58,851 nucleotides of DNA from Methanobacterium sp. (GTDB lineage: Archaea > Methanobacteriota > Methanobacteria > Methanobacteriales > Methanobacteriaceae): positions 1 to 58,851 of the forward strand of contig JACWMK010000009.1 in the NCBI GenBank assembly GCA_015661405.1, in the 5' to 3' direction. The notes beneath the pieces were generated by a model, which was given only the letters and a program-made list of their open reading frames with translations, had not been told where the DNA came from and did not search any database. Every line of letters starts with the position of its first letter. Within the stretch, counting starts at the first letter, position 1. Made by a program: the position numbers and the translations under genes. Positions 48,987 to 57,424 of this stretch are shown here, in pieces.

Positions 48987-50273
48987 ATGAGAGAATTTCT
49001 AGAAATCCTTGAAAATGAATTCAAAGTGGTAACAATTGAAGAAGAAATCTCCACAAAGTATGAAGCTTCTAAAATACTTAAAGAACATGATAAAGATGTT
49101 ATAATCTTTGAAAACATTAAAAAAAGTGATATACGTATAATATCTGGTATATGCAATACGAGAGAAAAAATAGCCCGAGCATTATCAATAAATGTTCCGG
49201 GAATAAGTAGCAGAATAATTGAGGCTATGGAAAATCCAATACCTATAAAAAGAATTCTAAGTACTAATGAGAAATTCCACGTCTCAAAGAAAGCTGACTT
49301 AAGAGAACTTCCCATATTAACTTATTACAAAAATGACGGTGGACCTTATATTACAGCAGGAGTGATTGTAGCTAAAGATCCGGAGACGGGTGTAAGAAAT
49401 GCATCAATACATCGTATGCTTGTATCAACTAATAATAGGTTAGGAGTTAGAATTGTCCCCCGAAATTTATACACATATTATCAGAAAGCAGAAAAGATGG
49501 GTCAACCATTAGAAATTGCTATTGCTATAGGTATGCATCCTGCGACTCTTTTAGCATCCTGCACGTCCATACCTATTAATGTAAATGAATTGGAAGTGGC
49601 TAATAATTTTCATCAGGGTCAAATGGAATTAATAAAATGTGATACTGTAGATTTAGAAGCTCCTGAATGTGAAATATTATTGGAAGGTAAAATATTACCA
49701 TTTGAAAGAGCTGCAGAAGGTCCATTTGTAGATTTAACAGATACATATGATGTAGTAAGGAATGAACCAGTTATAGAACTGGATAAAATGCATTATAGAA
49801 AAGATTCATTATACCATGCTATAATGCCTGCTGGATTTGAACATAAATTGTTACAAGGTTTACCTCAGGAGCCACGTATATATAAGATAGTGCAAAACAC
49901 CGTTCCTACAGTTAAAAATGTAGTTTTAACTGAGGGTGGTTGTTGCTGGTTGCATGCGGTAGTTTCAATTCAAAAGCAGACGCAAGGTGATGGTAAAAAT
50001 GCTTTAATGGCGGCTTTGACAGCTCATCCATCATTAAAACATTGTGCAGTGGTTGATGAGGATATTGATATTTTTAATAGTAATGATGTAGAATACGCCA
50101 TTGCTACGCGAGTTAAAGGTGATGAAGATATATTTATAATTCCAGGGGCTAGAGGTTCTTCACTCGATCCTTGTGCAAAGCCTGATGGTACGACTACGAA
50201 GGTTGGAGTTGATGCAACAATGCCGATTGATAGAAAAAAGAAGTTTGAGAGGGTTAGTAAAAAAAATGATTAA
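48987..50273 (+). CDS. UbiD family decarboxylase
   Basis: A 428-residue prenylated-FMN-dependent decarboxylase. Recognisable segments are LPILTYYKNDGGPYITAG, RNASIHRM, ECEILLEGKILP near residue 230 with the catalytic glutamate region, EGPFVDLTDTYD, and VVDEDIDIFN near the end. Archaeal UbiD homologues include anhydromevalonate phosphate decarboxylase of the archaeal mevalonate pathway, a good candidate function in a methanogen since isoprenoids make its lipids. Other UbiD roles cannot be excluded. The flavin prenyltransferase UbiX is not in the window. The ribosome binding site is GAGGG. It follows purE after 124 bases. Confidence 0.85.
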   Translation: MREFLEILENEFKVVTIEEEISTKYEASKILKEHDKDVIIFENIKKSDIRIISGICNTREKIARALSINVPGISSRIIEAMENPIPIKRILSTNEKFHVSKKADLRELPILTYYKNDGGPYITAGVIVAKDPETGVRNASIHRMLVSTNNRLGVRIVPRNLYTYYQKAEKMGQPLEIAIAIGMHPATLLASCTSIPINVNELEVANNFHQGQMELIKCDTVDLEAPECEILLEGKILPFERAAEGPFVDLTDTYDVVRNEPVIELDKMHYRKDSLYHAIMPAGFEHKLLQGLPQEPRIYKIVQNTVPTVKNVVLTEGGCCWLHAVVSIQKQTQGDGKNALMAALTAHPSLKHCAVVDEDIDIFNSNDVEYAIATRVKGDEDIFIIPGARGSSLDPCAKPDGTTTKVGVDATMPIDRKKKFERVSKKND

Positions 50274-50385
50274 ATAAAAAAAAATTTATTTATTCCATTA
50301 AAATTTTCAAACTCTTAAAGAATTAGATAGATATCTTATTCGCAATTATTCTAAAGTAAATTTTCAAATTTTTTAATATTTTTTT

Positions 50386-51393
50386 TTAGTTAGTAACAAT
50401 ATCTATTTTGGCTTTACACTTGGGGCATTCTTTTATTTTTTTCTCGTCACTTATAACTTGGAAGCCGTCTCTTTCTATAATAAGTTCTCCACATTCAGGA
50501 CAGTAAGTGTTTTCTCCTCCCAATGAAGGGGCGTTTCCAATGTAAACATATTTAATACCTGCTTCTTTGGCTATTGTTTGAGCTTTTTTTAATAATTTAA
50601 CTTCAGTTGGAGGTAGGTTTGTTAACTGATATTGAGGGAAGAATCTTGTAAAATGTAGGGGAACCTCTAATCCCACTTCATCTACCATGAATTTCACTAA
50701 TGCATTAATATCTTTTTCAGAGTCGTTATAACTTGGTATCATTAAATTAGTAATTTCTACATGTATTTTGGCATCATGCATCCTTATAATGTTATCTAAT
50801 ACGGGCTGGAGTCGTGCTTCGCATAGATCTTTATAAAATTTATTGGACATTCCTTTAAGATCAATGTTAGCAGCATCTAAGTAGGGTTTTATTTGATTGA
50901 AGGATTCTTCGGTCATGTAACCATTGGTTACATAAATTGTTTTTATATTTTCTTTCTTTGCTATTTTAGCGGAGTCTAATGTGTACTCGAACCACATGGT
51001 GGGTTCATTATAGGTCCAAGCGATTGATTTGCATCCATTTTCTTTAGTGAGTTTTATAGCTTCTTCGGGTAGTATTTCTTGAGTGGGTATTTTTTTCAAT
51101 TGTGACTGGGATATACCCCAGTTTTGGCAGTGCCTGCATCGGAAATTACAGCCTACACTTCCAATTGATAATACAGTACTTCCGGGGTAGAAGTTAAATA
51201 ATGGTTTTTTCTCTATAGGATCCACTGCTAGAGAAGATGCAGCAGCATAATTGAGGCTATAAATTTTATCTTCATTATTTTCACGCATTTCACAAAAACC
51301 GGTTTTGCCTTCTGAAATGATACATCTTCTTTCGCAAATTTTGCAATTTAAGGCTTTGCCTACTTTTTCATAAAGTATGGCTTCTTTCCTCAT
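50386..51393 (-). CDS. AmmeMemoRadiSam system radical SAM enzyme
   Basis: A 335-residue radical SAM protein. The cluster motif is CNFRCRHC at Cys82, 86 and 89. An N-terminal cysteine segment CKICERRCIISEGKTGFC (about 17-34) and a C-terminal zinc-ribbon-like pair (CPECGELI and CPKCKAKI, about 300-330) flank it. This layout matches the radical SAM member of the AmmeMemoRadiSam group, often linked genetically to AMMECR1 and Memo proteins; neither is in this window. Substrate unknown. The ribosome binding site GGGTGA precedes the ATG. thiL lies upstream on the same strand after 39 bases. Confidence 0.85.
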   Translation of the reverse strand: MRKEAILYEKVGKALNCKICERRCIISEGKTGFCEMRENNEDKIYSLNYAAASSLAVDPIEKKPLFNFYPGSTVLSIGSVGCNFRCRHCQNWGISQSQLKKIPTQEILPEEAIKLTKENGCKSIAWTYNEPTMWFEYTLDSAKIAKKENIKTIYVTNGYMTEESFNQIKPYLDAANIDLKGMSNKFYKDLCEARLQPVLDNIIRMHDAKIHVEITNLMIPSYNDSEKDINALVKFMVDEVGLEVPLHFTRFFPQYQLTNLPPTEVKLLKKAQTIAKEAGIKYVYIGNAPSLGGENTYCPECGELIIERDGFQVISDEKKIKECPKCKAKIDIVTN

Positions 51394-51432
51394 GAATTTT
51401 TCACCCGAAATAATTTTTTTTATTGAAATTTA

Positions 51433-52473
51433 TCAACTTTTTTTTAAGTGTTCATAGCCCTTTGGAATTAATATATTTATTTTTCCTTCCTTATTTATCA
51501 TTTGGATTTGTCCAGATGAAGTTACGGAACCGATTTCATAAAGCGAGATTTTATCTTCAATTTCCTTAAATTTATCTTTTTTAATGGTTAACAGGATTTC
51601 AAAGTCTTCTCCATATGATAAAGCCATTTCAATGGGATCCTTACCTATTCTCCTGGCTAGCTCAAAGATTTCATCCAGTATAGGTATTTTATCTTCATAG
51701 ATGATCATTCCTATGTTATTTTGGTTAGCTTGTATGAGTTCTCCAAGTTCACTTAAAAGACCGTCGGTTATATCAGTTGCAGATGTCACAGCACCTGTTT
51801 TTGAAAATAAAATTCCCTTTTCTAATTGTGCATTAGGTTCTAAAGCATGTTTAAGGGCAAGTTCTTTAAAAGTAGGGTTTAAATCTCTTAATTTTGATTC
51901 ATCCGCAGATAAGATTTCAAATCCAGCTGCGGCAATTCCTAAAGGTCCTGTAACTGCGACTATATCTTCCACTTGAGATCCGCTCTTCATCATAACTTTA
52001 TCTTTTGCTACAATCCCTAGACAGGTTCCACATAATGTTAGTTCAGTTGATTCATTAGTGTCTCCACCAATAAGTGCCATTTGATAATTTTCGCATGCTT
52101 CTAATATTCCATCTAAGATTTCATCGAAATCAGAAACCGTTAAATCTGGCGGCATGGCCATGGCCACTATAATTCCCAAACTTTCAGCACCCATGGCAGC
52201 TAGGTCACTAACATTGACAGTCACAACTTTTTTCCCTATTTGTCGGGGAGTCATCTGTCTTGGAAAGTGAGTTGACTGAATTAGTAAGTCAGAAGTTGCT
52301 ACTAAATAATTTTCTCCAAAGTTCAAGAGTGCTGCATCATCACTTCGGCTTTTAAATGATAAATTATCAAAAAAAATAGATTTGAATGGATATTTTTGAC
52401 TTTTTTCAAGAAGTCTTTTTATTAGTTTTTTCTCGCCCAAATCAGAGATTTTAAGGTTTTTAGAGGGCATCAT
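51433..52473 (-). CDS. thiL: Thiamine-monophosphate kinase
   Basis: A 346-residue kinase phosphorylating thiamine monophosphate to the diphosphate cofactor. Family segments are DDAALLNFGENYLVATSDLL near residue 45 (read in parts), GKKVVTVNVSDLAAMGAE, the Mg site GGDTNES, TGPLGIAAAGFEIL and SATDITDGLLSELGEL. The fold is that of the PurM/SelD/ThiL superfamily. Two adjacent ATG codons and a TTG compete as start; a TAGGG motif lies a few bases upstream. The start overlaps the end of cfbA by 14 bases or so, implying translational coupling. Confidence 0.9.
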   Translation of the reverse strand: MMPSKNLKISDLGEKKLIKRLLEKSQKYPFKSIFFDNLSFKSRSDDAALLNFGENYLVATSDLLIQSTHFPRQMTPRQIGKKVVTVNVSDLAAMGAESLGIIVAMAMPPDLTVSDFDEILDGILEACENYQMALIGGDTNESTELTLCGTCLGIVAKDKVMMKSGSQVEDIVAVTGPLGIAAAGFEILSADESKLRDLNPTFKELALKHALEPNAQLEKGILFSKTGAVTSATDITDGLLSELGELIQANQNNIGMIIYEDKIPILDEIFELARRIGKDPIEMALSYGEDFEILLTIKKDKFKEIEDKISLYEIGSVTSSGQIQMINKEGKINILIPKGYEHLKKS

Positions 52474-52918
52474 CAACCCTATCTTTTATTATATTCGCGA
52501 TTCTTTCATCAGCACCCAATGGCTCAGTATAGATGATTTCACCTTTAAATAGGATTTCCTCGACATCTTCATTATGTTTATGGCTATGATTGTGCTCGGA
52601 GTTTTCCTGATGATTATGTTTTAAGTGAATATCAGTTAATTCCAAAATTTGAGGTATATCTTGCGTGGTATGCACTCCCGGAGCTAAAAATACCGGAGTT
52701 ACAACAATTTTTTTTACACCAATGTTTGCCAGATGGTTTATTGCGGAAGGTATGGATGGTTTTGACATGTTCATGAATCCAACAGCAACGTGGTAATCTG
52801 TTTTTTCTTTATAAATTTCAGCTATTTGGCTTATTATGTCTTTTCCATAGGGTAATCTGCTGCCATGACCTACTAAGAGTACTCCTATTTTATTTTTTGA
52901 GTTTGAATTTGTATCCAT
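52460..52918 (-). CDS. cfbA: Sirohydrochlorin cobalto/nickelochelatase
   Basis: A 152-residue small chelatase (CbiX-S/CfbA). It inserts nickel into sirohydrochlorin for coenzyme F430 of methyl-coenzyme M reductase, or cobalt for corrinoids. The N-terminal catalytic histidine is in LLVGHGSRLP (His18), the second in VFLAPGVHTTQDI. A histidine-rich insert around residues 103-122 contains about eight His, a known feature of the small CbiX proteins thought to hold metal. The only start is the ATG 29 bases inside the upstream DUF35 gene, and it also overlaps thiL, so the three genes form one translationally coupled unit. Confidence 0.9.
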   Translation of the reverse strand: MDTNSNSKNKIGVLLVGHGSRLPYGKDIISQIAEIYKEKTDYHVAVGFMNMSKPSIPSAINHLANIGVKKIVVTPVFLAPGVHTTQDIPQILELTDIHLKHNHQENSEHNHSHKHNEDVEEILFKGEIIYTEPLGADERIANIIKDRVDDAL

Positions 52919-53288
52919 AAGATATTACTCCTTCATCGCCTTCTTCTTTTATTTTTCTGAAAACTAACTCTACATCATCACCGATTTGGATGTCGTTTTT
53001 CTGACAGTCTACTATTTGACTAGTTATTTTGGCACCCTCTTCTAATTCTATTATAGCTACTGTATAAGGAGATAATGATTTGAATTCTTCTGTAGGTGTG
53101 TGTATGATTGAGTAGGTATGGATTTTTCCTTTACCACTAAATTTTATATTCTCTAACTGACCTTTTCTTCTGCATTCTGGACACATTACTCTTTTAGGAA
53201 AATATATTTCTCCGCAACGGGTACATTTTGTTCCTATGAGGTTGTACCGTTGTGGAATATGACGCCATCCTCTAACGATGTCTTTCAT
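52890..53288 (-). CDS. DUF35 zinc-ribbon OB-fold protein
   Basis: A 132-residue protein with an N-terminal rubredoxin-like zinc ribbon (Cys22, 25, 36 and 39 in CTRCGEIYFPKRVMCPEC) and a C-terminal OB fold (FSGKGKIHTYSIIHT...). In methanogens this family bridges acetoacetyl-CoA thiolase and HMG-CoA synthase, channelling substrate towards mevalonate. Those two genes are not in the window. It leads an operon with cfbA and thiL, overlapping cfbA by 29 bases. The strong GGAGG ribosome binding site precedes the ATG. A link with the UbiD-family gene nearby through isoprenoid synthesis is conceivable, but the function remains inferred. Confidence 0.85.
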   Translation of the reverse strand: MKDIVRGWRHIPQRYNLIGTKCTRCGEIYFPKRVMCPECRRKGQLENIKFSGKGKIHTYSIIHTPTEEFKSLSPYTVAIIELEEGAKITSQIVDCQKNDIQIGDDVELVFRKIKEEGDEGVISYGYKFKLKK

Positions 53289-53545
53289 TTTAAGCCTCCA
53301 TTTTTAAACATAATATTTTATCTAATAACAATATTAATTTAATAATTTCTAACTCTTTAATCCTATAATACAATACGGGAAAATTATGTATTAATTACTA
53401 AATTATTAAATTTTTTATTTGTATTTTTGTCATTTTTTATATAATAATAATATATAACTTTATTTATTTAACTATAAAATTTAATTTTTAATTTTCTGAA
53501 ATTTACTAAAAAAGTAATTAATTTTTTTGATTTAAAAAATTTAAA

Positions 53546-54139
53546 TTACGTATATGCAGTTATTATAACCACTTCTTCAAAGAAATGTTTTTCCTTAGCA
53601 GTTACAGACGCCTTAAAACCAAGTTCTTCCAACTTTTTTAAAGTTTTATTTATATTAGATAAAGATGATTGTACCATCTGTACACGACCACATGGATTTA
53701 AATAATCTTTAACATCAGCGAGGAATCTATCTATGACTTCTCGACCGTTAACTCCACCGTCCCATGCGGCATTTAGTTCATCATTAACTTTTTCTTCACT
53801 TGATGAAGGAAGGTATGGAGTATTGAATAGAATGAGATCGAATTTCTCATTAGTTACAGGTTCAAATAAATCTCCTTCTCTTAATTCTATATTAAATGAT
53901 TTATTACTGATTATATTTTTAACAGCACATTCAAGGGCATAGGGATTTATGTCAGTAGCAATCACCATCCGTGCTCTTCTAGCAACCATAATTGCTATAA
54001 TTCCCACGCCCGTACCAATTTCCAACACACGACTCATTCTCTCCACTTCTATATTATCTGCAAATAAAAATGTGTCTTCAGATGGTTCATATACTTGTGG
54101 ATTTGTTTCATAACAGATTCCTTTGTAATCTTCTAACAT
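53546..54139 (-). CDS. HemK/PrmC-type protein methyltransferase
   Basis: A 197-residue SAM-dependent methyltransferase of the archaeal HemK group, likely modifying the GGQ glutamine of release factor aRF1. The SAM-binding motif is LEIGTGVGIIAIMVA near residue 40. The catalytic motif reads NTPYLP, not the usual NPPY, at about 107-112. The rest, such as AWDGGVNGREVID, fits the family well. I choose the ATG five codons inside the longer frame, since GGATG lies at a proper distance before it. It is the last gene of the L21e-Rpb4-DUF655-RsmA cluster; a cysteine-rich protein gene lies between it and rsmA. Confidence 0.85.
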   Translation of the reverse strand: MLEDYKGICYETNPQVYEPSEDTFLFADNIEVERMSRVLEIGTGVGIIAIMVARRARMVIATDINPYALECAVKNIISNKSFNIELREGDLFEPVTNEKFDLILFNTPYLPSSSEEKVNDELNAAWDGGVNGREVIDRFLADVKDYLNPCGRVQMVQSSLSNINKTLKKLEELGFKASVTAKEKHFFEEVVIITAYT

Positions 54140-54193
54140 TTTAATATTCATCCTTAAGTAGTGTTTAAGTTAAGAGTAACTATCAATATTAAT

Positions 54194-54661
54194 TCATTTT
54201 AAACATTTAATTTTGCACCTTTCCATCTTGAAAAATATACAATCGTCAGGTGCTGATCTACATATTTCCATGTATTTATTTGAAACTTTTGCTAAGATTA
54301 ATGGATTTTTAGGATATTTTTTTAATATACGGATGGCGTCTGCTTTTTCAATGTATTGACATTTCCCTACACTTGTCATACCATCAGCTAACTCATCTAG
54401 AAATATAGATTCTGTAAACTCTGAACATTTATTTATTGCTCTACAGACGCGTTCTCCTACCGCACACTTATCACAATCTTGAATTAATGAAGCTGCTAGA
54501 TCTATATTTATTACTCGTGGCTCAAATTTTACTATTCCTTTCAATAAATTCTTCCTTATTAATAAACCTAGAACAGGGATTTTTACTAAATTAATAGAAT
54601 AATTAGTTAATTTTACATCTTCAAGGATTTTTCCTGAAGTATAATCATTAACATCTGCCAT
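54194..54661 (-). CDS. Cysteine-rich hypothetical protein in the rsmA cluster
   Basis: A 155-residue soluble protein that I do not recognise. It has about ten cysteines: CDKCAVGERVCRAINKC (about 78-94), one in GKCQYI, and a C-terminal group CRSAPDDCIFF and CKIKC. The spacing suggests one or two zinc or Fe-S sites. The N-terminal part is hydrophobic but too short for a span (SINLVKIPVLGLLIRKNLL). It lies between rsmA (75-base gap) and the hemK-like gene (54 bases) on the same strand, so it is probably co-transcribed with ribosome-maturation functions. The ribosome binding site AGGTGG precedes the ATG. Confidence 0.7.
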   Translation of the reverse strand: MADVNDYTSGKILEDVKLTNYSINLVKIPVLGLLIRKNLLKGIVKFEPRVINIDLAASLIQDCDKCAVGERVCRAINKCSEFTESIFLDELADGMTSVGKCQYIEKADAIRILKKYPKNPLILAKVSNKYMEICRSAPDDCIFFKMERCKIKCLK

Positions 54662-54736
54662 AAAAATTCAAATCCACCTATTTTTTATTTAAAATAAGAT
54701 TTTATAGAATGAAAACACGAGTTTACATTATTAATT

Positions 54737-55585
54737 TTACTTAGAATTTGAAACGTTAGTATTATCCATTAAATATTCTAATTGATTGGAAATTATCATA
54801 ATTTCTTCGGGTGTTAATTTCATAACTCTTTCGTTCATTAATCTTTCATCTAAATGTGAAATAATATCTTTTGCAATATGTTTATCCATATTGGATATTT
54901 CATGGAATGAGTCAATTAGAGCATTACGTACTTTTTTCTTTTTATGCTGGAAAAGTGCTCTAGATATGTTAAAAAAGAATTCATCAATATTTAATTTAAG
55001 ATTGGGAGTTAATTTAATTACAGCTGAAGATACTTGTGGTTGGGGAAAAAAAGAATCCATTGAAACTTTAAAAAGAAATTCTACATCTGAACACACGTAT
55101 AACATAACTGAAAGACGAGAATAATTACTATCACCTGGTTTTGCTATCATCCTTTCTGCAAATTCCAGTTGGTACATCAATATTCCATAATCAAACTTCT
55201 CTTTAAGTAGTTTGAAAGTTATAGGTGAAGATATTTGGTAAGGCAAATTTGAAACTACTTTATTAAATGGTGGAAGCTTGATTTTAACAGCATCACCTAT
55301 TATTACCTCTACGTTAAATATGTGAAGACTATTAAGTCTTTCTTTTAATATCTCTGCTATCTTTTTGTCTTGCTCCACCGCTACAACTTTACCAGCCATT
55401 CTAGCTAATGGTATTGTTAAAGTTCCAATACCGGGACCTATTTCTAGAACAGTATCTTCCCGGGAGATATTTGCATTATTCAAGATTTTGAACAGTATTT
55501 GACTATCTATCAGATAATTTTGGCCTTTTCTTTTATTCAACCTTACATTATGTGTTCTTAATATCTTCAAAGTATCCGATAACAT
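54737..55585 (-). CDS. rsmA: 16S rRNA dimethyladenosine transferase
   Basis: A 282-residue KsgA/Dim1-type enzyme that dimethylates two adjacent adenosines near the 3' end of 16S rRNA during small-subunit assembly. N-terminal KRKGQNYLIDSQIL is typical. The SAM site is VLEIGPGIGTLTIPLA near residue 43, the second motif VAVEQD, and the catalytic NLPYQIS near residue 114. A C-terminal domain with FFPQPQVSSAVIKL follows. DUF655 is 101 bases upstream on the same strand, as in other archaea. A weak AAGAGTT precedes the ATG. Confidence 0.95.
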   Translation of the reverse strand: MLSDTLKILRTHNVRLNKRKGQNYLIDSQILFKILNNANISREDTVLEIGPGIGTLTIPLARMAGKVVAVEQDKKIAEILKERLNSLHIFNVEVIIGDAVKIKLPPFNKVVSNLPYQISSPITFKLLKEKFDYGILMYQLEFAERMIAKPGDSNYSRLSVMLYVCSDVEFLFKVSMDSFFPQPQVSSAVIKLTPNLKLNIDEFFFNISRALFQHKKKKVRNALIDSFHEISNMDKHIAKDIISHLDERLMNERVMKLTPEEIMIISNQLEYLMDNTNVSNSK

Positions 55586-55686
55586 TTATAACTCTTATAC
55601 ACGTCGAAAAACAAATTAATTCTCAAATTAAATATTCAAAGAATTATATATTATTTTTCAAACTTTTATTATGAAATCTAATGCTG

Positions 55687-56283
55687 TTAGAATCTAGGAT
55701 TATCAGGCTTCTCTTTCTTTGGAGGTCTAGTGAAGAGTATGTACTTCCTTTTACCCTTTTTATCAATGCTTCCTTCGAGTTCCATGAGGATACGTTTAGA
55801 AATAAGCTTAACAGGATCTGCTAACATAGGTACCCTCTCTTTAATATCCTTAAAGCTCTCAAACTTTTTCTCTTTACGTGCCTTTAAAATATCCCACATG
55901 TGTTTTTTTCCAATACCCGGTAAAAGTTCTATCTGATGAAGTCTGGTTGAAATGGAACCTGCGTCATTGAAAAATTGGACATATTTATCCTCATGTTCCT
56001 TTATAATCTCTTCTATTACATAATTCAATTCTACCTTAGCGGTGGAGGTGAGCTTATCGTACTTAAGTCTGCCGTTCACCCGTGCTATTTTATCTCGCTT
56101 TCCCGCTCCAATGTAAACCTTTTCATGTATATCTAGGTTAACATTTTCTTGGGGAGTAAGTTCTAGAAGAGTAAACTCTACTATACCTATAGCTTGAGCT
56201 ACAGGTTTTCTTTTAAATGAAGATGAACCTTCCTTTACATAACCTAAAGGAAGATAATCCAAAATAATCGCATAATCTTCCAT
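55687..56283 (-). CDS. DUF655 RNA-binding-like protein
   Basis: A 198-residue archaeal protein of the DUF655 family. It begins with a beta-barrel segment (YAIILDYLPLGYV... and GIVEFTLLELTPQENV) like an S1/OB fold, and has a helix-hairpin-helix motif LLPGIGKKHMWDILKARKEK near residue 125. A lysine-rich tail follows. The family is conserved beside rsmA and rpoF and is thought to act on RNA. The ATG lies after GGTGG. Nothing is known of its exact target. Confidence 0.85.
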   Translation of the reverse strand: MEDYAIILDYLPLGYVKEGSSSFKRKPVAQAIGIVEFTLLELTPQENVNLDIHEKVYIGAGKRDKIARVNGRLKYDKLTSTAKVELNYVIEEIIKEHEDKYVQFFNDAGSISTRLHQIELLPGIGKKHMWDILKARKEKKFESFKDIKERVPMLADPVKLISKRILMELEGSIDKKGKRKYILFTRPPKKEKPDNPRF

Positions 56284-56415
56284 TTAACCACCGACTTTAG
56301 TTTAAAATTCTGAATATTCCAATTAAAATTTCATTATTCATCAATTTTAGTGAACAATTATAATTTAATCTAAATTAATTTCTTTTATTGACTAAGTTGC
56401 TAAAAATTTAATTTT

Positions 56416-56757
56416 TTATGGTTCTTCTTCGCGTTGCTTGTTTATAATTTCTAATAACTGTTCTAATTCTTCTTTTTTATGGGAACCTCTTTCTTTAGCA
56501 AACATGAGCCTCATATCAGACATATCCTTAGGCATTATATCAGCTAATTTAACAGCTTGGGTCTTTTTGACTATATCTGCAAGCTCATCCACTAACTTAC
56601 GAGCGGTTTCAGAATCCAGCTTTGAGAACTTAATTGCATGATCTAAAACTAAATTTTGCTCATAGGTTAACTCATGAGCTTCTTGTCGTTTCTCTAACAT
56701 TTCTTTAATTTCTGGAATGGTGACGGGATCGGTTTCAATAATTTTCTTTCCAATCAT
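56416..56757 (-). CDS. rpoF: RNA polymerase subunit Rpo4/F
   Basis: A 113-residue Rpb4 homologue that forms the stalk of RNA polymerase with Rpo7. Family segments are IGKKIIETDPVTIPEIKEML near the start and LVDELADIVKKTQAVKLADI-like helices, with PKDMSDMRLMFAKER following. I choose the ATG with GAGTGAT just upstream. A GTG three codons earlier would overlap the L21e stop as GTGA, which is also plausible. The gene follows L21e directly and leads into DUF655, the usual archaeal order. Confidence 0.93.
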   Translation of the reverse strand: MIGKKIIETDPVTIPEIKEMLEKRQEAHELTYEQNLVLDHAIKFSKLDSETARKLVDELADIVKKTQAVKLADIMPKDMSDMRLMFAKERGSHKKEELEQLLEIINKQREEEP

Positions 56758-56762
56758 CGTTA

Positions 56763-57053
56763 TCACTCTTGTATTTTAAGATGTTCTGGTCTTACAATCA
56801 ATTTTTTAGCCTTATTACCATCATTAATTTCTACTATGTAAGCTTGACCACGTTTATCAGCTACTTTACCCGTTCTTCCATGGAATCGTGGGTGGGGTTG
56901 ACCTTTATGAATACTAGGATCTATTATAATATGAACCAAATCATTTTCATCAAAAGTCTGTATATGTTTTGTTATAGGGTTTGTTCTACCTGCCCTTATG
57001 GTCTTTTTGAGTTTGTAACGTGTTTTACTTTTAAAACCTCTTGATCTTCTCAT
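56763..57053 (-). CDS. rpl21e: 50S ribosomal protein L21e
   Basis: A 96-residue basic ribosomal protein of the archaeal/eukaryotic large subunit. It starts RRSRGFKSKTRYKLKK, contains HPRFHGRTGKVADKRGQAYIVE near the middle (here in two parts), and is highly basic. The GGAGG ribosome binding site lies a proper distance before the ATG. It heads the operon with rpoF, DUF655 and rsmA. A TATA-like TATATAAA on the minus strand near 57152-57160 could drive the cluster. Confidence 0.95.
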   Translation of the reverse strand: MRRSRGFKSKTRYKLKKTIRAGRTNPITKHIQTFDENDLVHIIIDPSIHKGQPHPRFHGRTGKVADKRGQAYIVEINDGNKAKKLIVRPEHLKIQE

Positions 57054-57424
57054 TTTTTAAAACCTCCATTTTCAACTTAAAAAAGTCTAATCAATTTACA
57101 AGAAATTGAATAATTAATTTTGGATTAAATTTAACTAATTGCAATATGATTTTATATAATAGTATTCATTTGAATTTATATTTGTTAAATCAAAATTACT
57201 TAGCGAGCTATTAAAATCCGTTTTTCCATAGAATTATCTTAAATGAAGAAGTATTATACCCTAAATCTCCATAATATATAGCATAAGTATAATTCGTTTT
57301 ATATAATCTGATTTATATTAATATATTAAAAAATTATTTCTTATTAATGTTTATAATACTATCTATAAACTATTTTGTATAAATTATAATTTAACTTCAT
57401 TATTTATTGACATTCAGGAGAAAC
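57054..57424. other. Intergenic region upstream of the L21e cluster
   Basis: About 370 AT-rich bases with no open frame of note. It holds the L21e promoter, with a minus-strand TATA-like element near 57152-57160, and the 3' end of the pus10 transcript. No palindrome stands out. Confidence 0.5.
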
